A DNA stretch of 64,000 nt, taken from contig NZ_CP049199.1 in the NCBI RefSeq assembly GCF_011045195.1, forward strand, positions 2,046,001-2,110,000, given 5' to 3'. The translations under genes and the position numbers were made by a program. This document shows, piece after piece, positions 24,479 to 31,302 of the stretch. The notes beneath the pieces are model-generated. The model made no database searches, was not told where the DNA came from, and saw only the letters and a program-made list of their open reading frames with translations. The DNA is from Caulobacter soli. Lineage in GTDB: Bacteria; Pseudomonadota; Alphaproteobacteria; Caulobacterales; Caulobacteraceae. How positions within the stretch are numbered: position 1 is the first letter of the stretch; every line of letters begins with the position of its first letter.

Positions 24479-26343
24479 GGGGCATGGCGCCCCGATCCGG
24501 GGCCGTGGCCGGCGCGATCGCCGCGCCCGAGGTCAAGGCCAACGGCTGGAAGGCGATGGCCGATCTGTTCAGCTTGGTCATGCGGTCCAAGGCTCCGGGT
24601 CTGCGCTGGCGCGTGACCGTGGCCCTGGTCTTCACCTTCGCCGGCAAGTTCCTGGGCGTTATCGCGCCGTTGCTGCTGGGCAAGGCGGTTAACGCCTTGA
24701 GCGCGGGGCAGGGGGCGACGGTCCAGGTCGGCTTGAGCTTCGCGGCCCTCGCCGGCGGCTGGGCGCTGATCCGCTTCATCGCCGCCGTCGCCCCCCAGGC
24801 GCGCGACGCGGTGTTCACGCCCGTGGCGCAGGCGGCTCAGAACAAGGCGGCGGTCGAGACCTTCGCTCACGCCCTGTCGCTGTCGATCGACTTCCACCAG
24901 ACCAAGCGCACGGGCTCGCTGTCGCGGGTGATCGATCGCGGTGCGCGGTCGATGGATTTCCTGCTGCGCGGCCTGGTGTTCAACATCGCCCCCACGGCGG
25001 TGGAACTGATCATGGCCGCCATCGTGCTGGCCAAGGCCTATGACTGGCGCTTCGCTCTGACGGCGGTGGTCACGGTGGTGATCTACGGCGTGGTGACCTT
25101 CACGATCTCGGATTGGCGGATCGGCCATCGTCGGGTGATGAACGAGGCCGACGCCGAAGCGGCCGGCCGCGCCGTCGACGCCCTGCTGAACTACGAGACG
25201 GTCAAGGCCTTCGGCGCCGAGGATCGCGCGGTCGGCGGTTATGAAAACGCCCTGACGGCCTATGGCGACGCCAACATCAAGGCGACCAACTCGCTGACGC
25301 TGCTCAACACGATCCAGTCGGCGGTGATGAGCCTGGGGTTGGGCGTGATGGCCATCCTGGCCGGCAGCGAGGCGGCCTCGGGCCTGATCGGTCCGGGCGA
25401 CGTCACCGCCGCCGTGCTGATCCTGGTCAATCTGTATGGACCGTTGAACATCCTCGGCTTCGCCTATCGCGAGATCCGCCAGTCGTTCATCGACATGGAG
25501 GCCATGCTCGAGCTGCGCCGGGCCCAGCCCGATGTGGCCGACGCGGCCAACGCCATCGGCCTGCCGCCGCCCGCTGACCGGCGTGGCGGGGCGGTGGCCT
25601 TCGAAGACGTGTCGTTCCGCCACGGCGCGCGTTCCGAGGGCTTGCAGGGCGTCACCTTCAGGGCTGAGCCCGGAACGACCGTGGCCATCGTCGGTCCCTC
25701 GGGCGCGGGCAAGACCACCCTGGTGCGCCTGGCCCTGCGGATGATCGATCCCCAGGCGGGCCGCGTCACCCTGGACGGCCACGACCTGAAGGCGCTGAAG
25801 CAGGCCTCGCTGCGCCGGGCGGTGGCGCTGGTGCCGCAGGACGTGGCCCTGTTCAACGACACGGTGATGGCCAACATCGCCTTCGCCCGCCCCGAGGCTT
25901 CGGAAGCCGATGTCTGGGCTGCGGCCGAGGCGGCCGAGCTGGGCGAGTTCATCCGCAACCTGCCCGAGGGCATGGCCACCAAGGTCGGCGAACGCGGGCT
26001 GAAGTTGTCGGGCGGCGAGCGTCAGCGCGTGGGAATCGCCCGGGCCTTGCTGGCCGACCCCCGCGTGCTGATCCTGGACGAGGCCACCAGCGCGCTCGAC
26101 AGCCGCACCGAAGCGGCCATTCAGGCCACCCTGCGCAAGGCGCGGGCAGGGCGTACGACCCTGGTCGTGGCTCACCGCCTGTCGACCATCGCCGACGCCG
26201 ACGAGATCATCGTGCTGCGCCGTGGAAAGGTTGTGGAGCGCGGCCCTCACGCGGCGCTTTTGGAGGCTGGGGGCGAATACGCGGCGTTGTGGCGGCGGCA
26301 GACTCGGGAGAAACCTGTGGAGGCGGGGACGGTCGTCGATTGA
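24475..26343 (+). CDS. ATM1/HMT1-type ABC exporter (fused permease-ATPase)
   Basis: A 622-residue half-transporter. The N-terminal ~310 residues form six transmembrane helices and contain the ATM1-type substrate motif region VDALLNYETVKAFGAEDR. The ATPase domain has Walker A GPSGAGKTT, signature LSGGERQRVGIARA, Walker B VLILDEATSALD and the switch His in VAHRLSTI. ATM1-like proteins export glutathione- or sulfur-containing compounds linked to Fe-S assembly or metal detoxification. The GTG at 24475 overlaps the lipoprotein stop; an ATG at 24484 is possible. Confidence 0.92.
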   Translation: MRGMAPRSGAVAGAIAAPEVKANGWKAMADLFSLVMRSKAPGLRWRVTVALVFTFAGKFLGVIAPLLLGKAVNALSAGQGATVQVGLSFAALAGGWALIRFIAAVAPQARDAVFTPVAQAAQNKAAVETFAHALSLSIDFHQTKRTGSLSRVIDRGARSMDFLLRGLVFNIAPTAVELIMAAIVLAKAYDWRFALTAVVTVVIYGVVTFTISDWRIGHRRVMNEADAEAAGRAVDALLNYETVKAFGAEDRAVGGYENALTAYGDANIKATNSLTLLNTIQSAVMSLGLGVMAILAGSEAASGLIGPGDVTAAVLILVNLYGPLNILGFAYREIRQSFIDMEAMLELRRAQPDVADAANAIGLPPPADRRGGAVAFEDVSFRHGARSEGLQGVTFRAEPGTTVAIVGPSGAGKTTLVRLALRMIDPQAGRVTLDGHDLKALKQASLRRAVALVPQDVALFNDTVMANIAFARPEASEADVWAAAEAAELGEFIRNLPEGMATKVGERGLKLSGGERQRVGIARALLADPRVLILDEATSALDSRTEAAIQATLRKARAGRTTLVVAHRLSTIADADEIIVLRRGKVVERGPHAALLEAGGEYAALWRRQTREKPVEAGTVVD

Positions 26344-26364
26344 TATCCGAAAACCGCCCCTGTA

Positions 26365-26379
26365 GAACGAATATAGAAC
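26365..26379 (+). promoter_or_regulatory. LexA (SOS) box
   Basis: GAAC-GAATATA-GAAC is an exact GAAC-N7-GAAC direct repeat, the alphaproteobacterial LexA consensus. It lies 20 bases upstream of the 60-residue gene at 26399 and 22 bases after the ABC exporter. It implies DNA-damage control of the small gene. Confidence 0.8.
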
Positions 26380-26398
26380 ATAAGCGGCGATTACGAAG

Positions 26399-26581
26399 AT
26401 GCTGACGCGAAAGATCGATCAGGCCCTGGACGCCATGGCCGCCTGCAAGGACCGCGTGCCGGCCTTGCGCGAGATCTACCGCGCCGACAGCCCCGAGGGC
26501 CTGGCCCTGGGTCATCTGATGGAAGCCGTCGAGCGGGCCCAGCAGGCTCTGCAAGGCCAAGCCGCCCACACCGTGAAGTAG
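26399..26581 (+). CDS. Small protein, likely SOS-induced
   Basis: A 60-residue, wholly helical, soluble protein ([27 protein letters not shown], then [18 protein letters not shown]) with no signal or membrane segment. I do not recognise a family. The perfect LexA box 20 bases upstream suggests expression in the SOS response. Caulobacter is known to make small SOS-induced proteins such as SidA, which is a membrane peptide and not similar to this one. Confidence 0.72.
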   Translation: MLTRKIDQALDAMAACKDRVPALREIYRADSPEGLALGHLMEAVERAQQALQGQAAHTVK

Positions 26582-26672
26582 GCCCTGGCCGTTATTTGTG
26601 GGGTGCGGGGCGGTGCGCCGCCGCTGTATCCTGCCGGCTCGACAGACCTCTCTCCGCTCCCGGGAGCCCTCC

Positions 26673-27110
26673 ATGCGCTATCTGCACACCATGGTCCGTG
26701 TGAAGGACCTCGACGCTTCGCTGCGCTTCTATTGCGAAGGCCTTGGCCTGACCGAGGCCTATCGAATGGAGAACGAGAAGGGGCGTTTCACCCTGGTGTT
26801 CCTGGCCGCGCCTGAAGACGCCGAATTGGCCAAGGAGCGCAAGGCGCCGTTGGTCGAACTGACCTATAACTGGGATCCCGAGGACTATCAGGGCGGCCGC
26901 AATTTCGGCCACCTGGCCTATCGGGTCGACGACATCTACGAGACCTGCCAGCGGTTGATGGACATGGGCGTGACGATCAACCGTCCGCCGCGCGACGGCC
27001 ACATGGCCTTCGTCCGCTCGCCCGACAACATCTCGATCGAGCTGCTGCAGGACGGCAATCTGGATCCGGCCGAGCCCTGGGCCTCGATGCCGAACACGGG
27101 CGCTTGGTAG
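26673..27110 (+). CDS. gloA: Lactoylglutathione lyase (glyoxalase I)
   Basis: A 145-residue glyoxalase I that converts the methylglyoxal-glutathione hemithioacetal to S-lactoylglutathione. All four metal ligands of the family are visible: His5 (MRYLH), Glu in PLVELTYNW, His in NFGHLAYRV and Glu in ISIELLQDG. The N-terminal [19 protein letters not shown] is canonical. The ATG at 26673 follows GGGAG; upstream in-frame residues are not conserved. Confidence 0.93.
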   Translation: MRYLHTMVRVKDLDASLRFYCEGLGLTEAYRMENEKGRFTLVFLAAPEDAELAKERKAPLVELTYNWDPEDYQGGRNFGHLAYRVDDIYETCQRLMDMGVTINRPPRDGHMAFVRSPDNISIELLQDGNLDPAEPWASMPNTGAW

Positions 27111-27120
27111 GGCGGTTGCT

Positions 27121-27555
27121 CTAGACCAGCTTCACGCGCGGTTCCGGCGGCTTGTACGTCGCCGCCAGAGACTCGAGCCGGCTCGCCGGGTCGTCGATGA
27201 TCGCCAGCCAGGTCAGGCGCACCAACTCCAGCCGGTAGTCGGCGGCGTAGCCGGTAGAGAACGGCGATTGGGCGCTGCCCGGCGGTTCGGCGGCCTTGGC
27301 GTTGACCAGCTTCTGGCGGGTCAGGACGGCCGGCCGGTCGATCAGCACGTCGCCTTCGCCCGTCATGATCCAGCTGTCGACCAGGGCGCAGGCGGCCACC
27401 GCGTGATAGACCATGACCGGCAGGGCGCGCTTCTGGGGCGCGGGCTCGGCGACCATGATCGGCTTTACGGCGTTGGCTGGGCTGGTGATCCGGAAGGCCA
27501 GGGCGTTGGCGCCGCGCTGCAGAATGGTCTTCCAGTGATCGTTGGTCTCGCTCAT
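27121..27555 (-). CDS. Hypothetical protein
   Basis: A 144-residue soluble protein starting MSETNDHWKTILQRGANALAF and ending YKPPEPRVKLV. No domain or catalytic motif is recognised, and there is no signal peptide or transmembrane segment. The middle (VMVYHAVAACALVDSWIM) is hydrophobic and probably a buried helix. It lies downstream of the ene-reductase gene on the same strand, separated by a long hairpin. Confidence 0.65.
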   Translation of the reverse strand: MSETNDHWKTILQRGANALAFRITSPANAVKPIMVAEPAPQKRALPVMVYHAVAACALVDSWIMTGEGDVLIDRPAVLTRQKLVNAKAAEPPGSAQSPFSTGYAADYRLELVRLTWLAIIDDPASRLESLAATYKPPEPRVKLV

Positions 27556-27563
27556 GGTTAAGC

Positions 27564-27624
27564 CTGTATCCGCTACGCGCCGCGTGGTGAAGACCCAACG
27601 CGGCAAAAGGCGTAGCGGATACAG
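27564..27624. repeat. Long interrupted palindrome
   Basis: Outer arms CTGTATCCGCTACGC and GCGTAGCGGATACAG (15 bases, perfect) enclose inner arms GCCGCGT and ACGCGGC (7 bases), with an AAAAG bulge on one side and a 12-base loop. The 61-base element lies between the two minus-strand genes and could be a terminator, attenuator or REP-like element. Confidence 0.7.
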
Positions 27625-27660
27625 ACTCGGGCGGAAATCCCGCCTTCGGAGCGCTTTAGT

Positions 27661-28737
27661 TTATTCGGCCGTCGCGGCGACGGGCGTCTTCAGGGTGGGG
27701 TAGTCGGTGTAGCCGCGACCATCGCCGCCGTAGAAGGTGGTCGGGTCCGGGGCGTTGAGCGGCGCGTTCGCCTTCAGGCGCTCCACCAGGTCCGGATTGG
27801 CGATATAGGCCTTGCCGAAGGCGATGGCGTCGTACTTGCCGGCGTCCAGCGCCGCCTGAGCGGTTTCGCGGGTGAACTTCTCGTTGGCGATATAGACGCC
27901 GCCGAAGGCCTTCTTGAGGTCCACGCCCAGGCTGTCGGGGCCCTCGTATTCGCGGGCGGCGATGAAGGCGATGCCGCGCTTGCCCAGTTCCTTGGCGACG
28001 TAGCCGAAGGTGGCGGCCAGGTCGCTGTCGCCCATCGAGTGGCTGTCGGCGCGCGGGGCCAGGTGCATGCCGACCCGGCCGGGGCCGAACACCGAGATGG
28101 TGGCGTCGGCGACCTCCAGCATCAGGCGGGCGCGGTTCTCGATCGAGCCGCCGTACTGGTCGGTGCGCTGGTTGGAGCCGTCCTGCAGGAATTGGTCGAG
28201 CAGATAGCCATTGGCGCCATGGATCTCGACGCCGTCGAAGCCGGCGGCCTTGGCGTTCTCGGCGCCCTTGCGGAAGGCCTCGACCACGCCGGCGACTTCC
28301 TCGGTCGTCAAGGCGCGGGGCGTGGGGTAGTCGCGCTCGGGGCGCAGCAGGCTGACATGGCCCTTGGCCGGAATGGCGCTGGGGCCGACCGGCGCTTCGC
28401 CGCCGTGGAACGATGGGTCGGAAACCCGGCCCACGTGCCAGATCTGCATGAAGATGCGGCCGCCCTTGTCGTGCACGGCCTTGGTGACCTGCTTCCAGCC
28501 CTCGACCTGCTCCTGGGACCAGATGCCGGGCACGCCTTGGTAGCCCACGCCTTGCGGAACGACCGGCACGCCTTCGCTGATCAGCAGGCCGGCCGACGCG
28601 CGCTGGGCGTAGTAGTCGGCCATTAGGGCGTTGGGGATCTGGGTCGGCCCGGCGCGCAGGCGGGTCAGGGGCGCCATGACGACGCGGTTGGGCAGCTCGA
28701 GATCGCCGAGGCGAAGCGGATCGAACAAGGTGGGCAT
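27661..28737 (-). CDS. Old yellow enzyme family alkene reductase (NemA-like)
   Basis: A 358-residue FMN-dependent ene-reductase that uses NAD(P)H to reduce activated C=C bonds or nitro compounds. Characteristic pieces are LFDPLRLGDLELPNRVVMAPLTR at the N-terminus, MQIWHVGRVSDPSFHGG, EIHGANGYLLDQFLQDGSNQRTD near residue 185 (substrate and FMN contacts) and the C-terminal AFGKAYIANPDLVERL. The ATG at 28737 is where family similarity begins. It probably has a detoxification role. Confidence 0.93.
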   Translation of the reverse strand: MPTLFDPLRLGDLELPNRVVMAPLTRLRAGPTQIPNALMADYYAQRASAGLLISEGVPVVPQGVGYQGVPGIWSQEQVEGWKQVTKAVHDKGGRIFMQIWHVGRVSDPSFHGGEAPVGPSAIPAKGHVSLLRPERDYPTPRALTTEEVAGVVEAFRKGAENAKAAGFDGVEIHGANGYLLDQFLQDGSNQRTDQYGGSIENRARLMLEVADATISVFGPGRVGMHLAPRADSHSMGDSDLAATFGYVAKELGKRGIAFIAAREYEGPDSLGVDLKKAFGGVYIANEKFTRETAQAALDAGKYDAIAFGKAYIANPDLVERLKANAPLNAPDPTTFYGGDGRGYTDYPTLKTPVAATAE

Positions 28738-28870
28738 GAGAAGTCTCTGAAGGTTCGCCGACCCCGCGCCGGCGTGTCGAATATCTGGCGTGTCTCCGGC
28801 GGACCGCAACTGTCACTGAGGCTGATTTTATTCTGACGACCGCCACAGGGAATCTGAGAGGGCATTGAAG

Positions 28871-28896
28871 GGAACGTCCGCGCCTCGCCGGTCGTT
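28871..28896 (+). promoter_or_regulatory. EcfG (SigT)-type general stress promoter
   Basis: GGAAC-N17-CGTT matches exactly the consensus of the alphaproteobacterial general stress sigma factor. The -10 ends 27 bases before the ATG of the small acidic protein at 28924. Confidence 0.75.
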
Positions 28897-28923
28897 GGCT
28901 TGGAGCGAAACCGGAGAATTCCC

Positions 28924-29139
28924 ATGGCCGACCTAGACGTGACCAACGGCGACGAAGCCGACGACAGCTACGACCCCTCGACGGTCGAGGCCAATCGCAA
29001 CATCCAGCAGGGCGGCGGCGTGGGCGCGCGGGATCTGGCGCGGCAGGACGAACCGGCCGAGATCGTCACCCCCGACGGCGACGATAGCGATGACGACGCC
29101 CCCGTCGAGGCGCTGGGAACGGCTCATCCGAAGGAGTAG
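28924..29139 (+). CDS. Small acidic protein, likely general-stress
   Basis: A 71-residue, highly acidic, probably disordered protein (DVTNGDEADDSYDPSTVEANRNIQQ, then TPDGDDSDDDAPVEALG). No domain is recognised. It follows a perfect EcfG-type promoter and lies six bases before another small charged gene, so both are probably induced by general stress. Confidence 0.7.
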   Translation: MADLDVTNGDEADDSYDPSTVEANRNIQQGGGVGARDLARQDEPAEIVTPDGDDSDDDAPVEALGTAHPKE

Positions 29140-29144
29140 CCACA

Positions 29145-29351
29145 GTGGCCGAACTCAACACCGAAAAGCGCGACAAGTTGCCCGACAAGGCCTTCGCCGA
29201 ACCGGACAAGCGCGCCTATCCGATCGAGGACAAGGCTCACGCCCGCAACGCCAAGGCGCGCGCCAGCCAAGCCGTGAAGGCGGGGCGGATGTCCAAGGCT
29301 GAGGAAAAGCGGATCGGCAAGAAGGCCGACGCCGTCCTCAAGAAGGGTTAG
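29145..29351 (+). CDS. Small basic Lys/Ala-rich protein (DUF6582-like)
   Basis: A 68-residue protein from a GTG start with AAGGAG upstream. The pattern RDKLPDKAFAEPDKRAYPIEDKAHARNAKARASQAVKAG is seen in small proteins of the DUF6582 type, where the segment 'K-L-P-x-x-x-F-A-x-P-x-x-R-x-Y-P-I-x-D-x-x-H-A-R-N-A' is the core. The C-terminus is strongly basic. It is probably cotranscribed with the acidic protein from the EcfG promoter. Confidence 0.75.
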   Translation: MAELNTEKRDKLPDKAFAEPDKRAYPIEDKAHARNAKARASQAVKAGRMSKAEEKRIGKKADAVLKKG

Positions 29352-29419
29352 GGCTCGACCTGAGCGAGAGGTCCGGTCTATTCGCGTAGGCTAGACTCCA
29401 GCGTTCCAAGAGAATCCTC

Positions 29420-30361
29420 ATGCCTTCCGGCCTCGCCGCGCTCCTCGACGACATCGCCGGCATCACCAAGCTGGCCGCCGCCTCGCTGGACGACGTGGGC
29501 GCGGCGGCCGGCAAGGCGGGGACCAAGGCGATCGGCGTTGTGGTCGACGACACCGCCGTGACCCCCGGCTACGCCATGGGCTTTACGCCCGACCGCGAAC
29601 TGCCGATCGTCTGGAAGATCGCGGTCGGCTCGTTCCGCAACAAGCTGCTGTTCCTGCTGCCGGGCGCGCTGATCCTCAGCGCGTTCGCGCCGTGGGCGGT
29701 GACGCCGATCCTGATGGTCGGCGGGTCGTATCTGGCGTTCGAGGCCACCGAGAAGATCCTCGAAGCCTTTGCTCACCATGAGGTGGCGGGCGAGGAGATC
29801 GACGACCTGGCTCAGAGCAGCGCTGAACTCGAGGCCGAAAAGGTGGGCGGCGCGATCCGCACCGACCTGATCCTGTCGGGCGAGATCATGGCCATCGCCC
29901 TGGCCGACGTCGCCGACAAGCCCCTGGCTATCCAGGCCGCCGCCCTGGCCCTGGTGGGGGTGCTGCTGACCATCGCGGTCTATGGCGTGGTCGGGCTGAT
30001 CGTGAAGATGGACGACATCGGCCTGCACCTGGCCAAGGGGCGCAATGCGGGACTTCGTGGCCTGGGACGCGGCCTGGTCAAGGCCATGCCGGTGACCATG
30101 GAGGCTTTGACCGTGATCGGCGCGGCGGCGATGTTGTGGGTCGGAGGCGGGATCATCGTCCACGGCCTGGAGCACTTCCACCTGACCCCCGTGCCGCAGT
30201 GGGTTCATGCCGCGTCGCACTGGGCGGGCGCCGCGCCGGGCGTCGGGGCGCTGACGGGTTGGCTGGCCACGGTGGCCTGCTCGGCGGTGGTCGGACTGGT
30301 CGTCGGCGGCGTGATCGTCGGCGTCGTGCACTTGATCCCACGCAAAAAGGCGGCGCACTAG
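29420..30361 (+). CDS. DUF808 (YedI) family inner membrane protein
   Basis: A 313-residue protein with the family opening MPSGLAALLDDIAGITKLAAASLDDVGAAAGKAGTKAIGVVVDDTAVTPGY and several transmembrane helices (near 70-100, 165-190, 225-245 and 270-300). The central segment SGEIMAIALADVADKPL is typical. The function of the family is not known. It ends inside a terminator hairpin that also serves the sigma factor gene opposite. Confidence 0.9.
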   Translation: MPSGLAALLDDIAGITKLAAASLDDVGAAAGKAGTKAIGVVVDDTAVTPGYAMGFTPDRELPIVWKIAVGSFRNKLLFLLPGALILSAFAPWAVTPILMVGGSYLAFEATEKILEAFAHHEVAGEEIDDLAQSSAELEAEKVGGAIRTDLILSGEIMAIALADVADKPLAIQAAALALVGVLLTIAVYGVVGLIVKMDDIGLHLAKGRNAGLRGLGRGLVKAMPVTMEALTVIGAAAMLWVGGGIIVHGLEHFHLTPVPQWVHAASHWAGAAPGVGALTGWLATVACSAVVGLVVGGVIVGVVHLIPRKKAAH

Positions 30362-30374
30362 GCGCCGCCTTTCG
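30347..30374. terminator. Bidirectional terminator overlapping the DUF808 stop codon
   Basis: Stem AAGGCGGCGC / GCGCCGCCTT (10 bases, perfect) with loop ACTAG that contains the TAG stop. It is flanked by AAA on the left and T on the right and lies between two convergent genes. Confidence 0.75.
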
Positions 30375-30392
30375 CGGTCGTGACGTCGTAGA

Positions 30393-30980
30393 CTAGGCGG
30401 CGCGCGAGGTGCGGTAGTCGTCGATCTGACGGAAGATCGACGCCATGGCCGCGTGGGCCGGCTTGTTGTCTTCGTCGATCTGACCCTCGGCGAAGATCAG
30501 GGCCAGTCGGTCGCGAGCGCGGCTGACGCGGCTCTTGATGGTGCCCAGCGCCGCGCCGGTGACTTCGCTGACTTCCTCGTAGGACATGCCCGCGGCGCCG
30601 ATCAGGATCAGGGCCTCGCGCTGGTCGGGCGGCAACATGTCCAGCGCCCGGCGCATCTCATCCAGCTCCAGGGCCGCCGTCGGGTTGGACGTCGAAACCA
30701 GGGTCCGCTCGGCGACCTCGGGATCAAGGGCGCACGAACGCCACGAGCGGCGCTTTTCCGAATAGAAGACATTGCGCAGGATCATGAAGGTCCAGGCCTT
30801 CATGTTGGTGCCCGGCTGGTAGGAGTTCCGCGAGGCCAGGGCCTTGGCCAGGGCGTCTTGGGCCAGATCGTCGCCGTGGCTGGCGTTGCCGGTCAGCGAG
30901 CGGCCGAAAGCTCGCAGGTGCGGGATCAGGCTGACGAGCTCGCGCTCGAACGTCGTCTGGTTGGAAGTCGGATTGGTCAT
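30393..30980 (-). CDS. ECF sigma factor of the EcfG family (SigT/SigU-like)
   Basis: A 195-residue sigma factor. Region 2 is DDLAQDALAKALASRNSYQPGTNMKAWTFMILRNVFYS near residues 35-75, with the YQPGTNMKAW variant typical of EcfG proteins. Region 4 is LPPDQREALILIGAAGMSYEEVSEVTGAALGTIKSRVSRARDRL. No nepR or phyR gene is adjacent, which fits a secondary EcfG paralogue such as SigU. The ATG at 30980 has GGGGA upstream, and an EcfG-like promoter lies just before it. Confidence 0.87.
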   Translation of the reverse strand: MTNPTSNQTTFERELVSLIPHLRAFGRSLTGNASHGDDLAQDALAKALASRNSYQPGTNMKAWTFMILRNVFYSEKRRSWRSCALDPEVAERTLVSTSNPTAALELDEMRRALDMLPPDQREALILIGAAGMSYEEVSEVTGAALGTIKSRVSRARDRLALIFAEGQIDEDNKPAHAAMASIFRQIDDYRTSRAA

Positions 30981-31005
30981 GCGATGATCCCCGTTCGGAG
31001 GGTTA

Positions 31006-31030
31006 AACGCGCCCGACCCACTAAGGCTCC
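31006..31030 (-). promoter_or_regulatory. EcfG-like promoter of the sigma factor gene
   Basis: On the minus strand GGAGC-N16-CGTT (31030 to 31006) differs by one base from GGAAC-N16/17-CGTT. The -10 ends 26 bases before the ATG, so the gene may be under SigT control or autoregulated. Confidence 0.5.
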
Positions 31031-31216
31031 GCTTCGACTGAAATTTTCTCGCGACACCTTCGGGGTGGCACGCCGGATGACGGGTCCGTAGAGGCCATGC
31101 CAACGGCTTCGCGTTGACATCACGGACAGCGCCCGAGGATCGCATCGCTGGAGCGATGTTGTCAAAAACACGCATGTATTTGATCTTTAGGTGGCGTGAT
31201 TGGTCATGGTGTCGGA

Positions 31217-31246
31217 TTGACGCGTTTATTACGCGCACATTAGATC
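31217..31246 (+). promoter_or_regulatory. Promoter with embedded operator for the ALDH operon
   Basis: TTGACG (31217-31222) and ATTAGATC (31239-31246, six of eight matches to the Caulobacter -10 GCTANAWC) are 16 bases apart. The dyad CGCGT-TTATT-ACGCG (31221-31235) fills the space between them, which is ideal for repression. The GntR protein encoded at the end of the operon is the natural candidate. Confidence 0.45.
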
Positions 31247-31302
31247 GCGACATCGAACGAAGACGGGCGGGAAAACCGGCCCGCGCCGCGCGGAGGAAGA
31301 CC

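Noticed and set aside
24145..26250. 701-codon minus-strand frame over the ABC exporter
   Set aside because: It is the antisense of a well-conserved ATM1-type transporter with intact Walker and signature motifs, and shows no recognisable domain.
30153..30341. Arg/Pro-rich minus-strand frame inside the DUF808 gene
   Set aside because: It is low-complexity shadow coding with no start signal or family resemblance.
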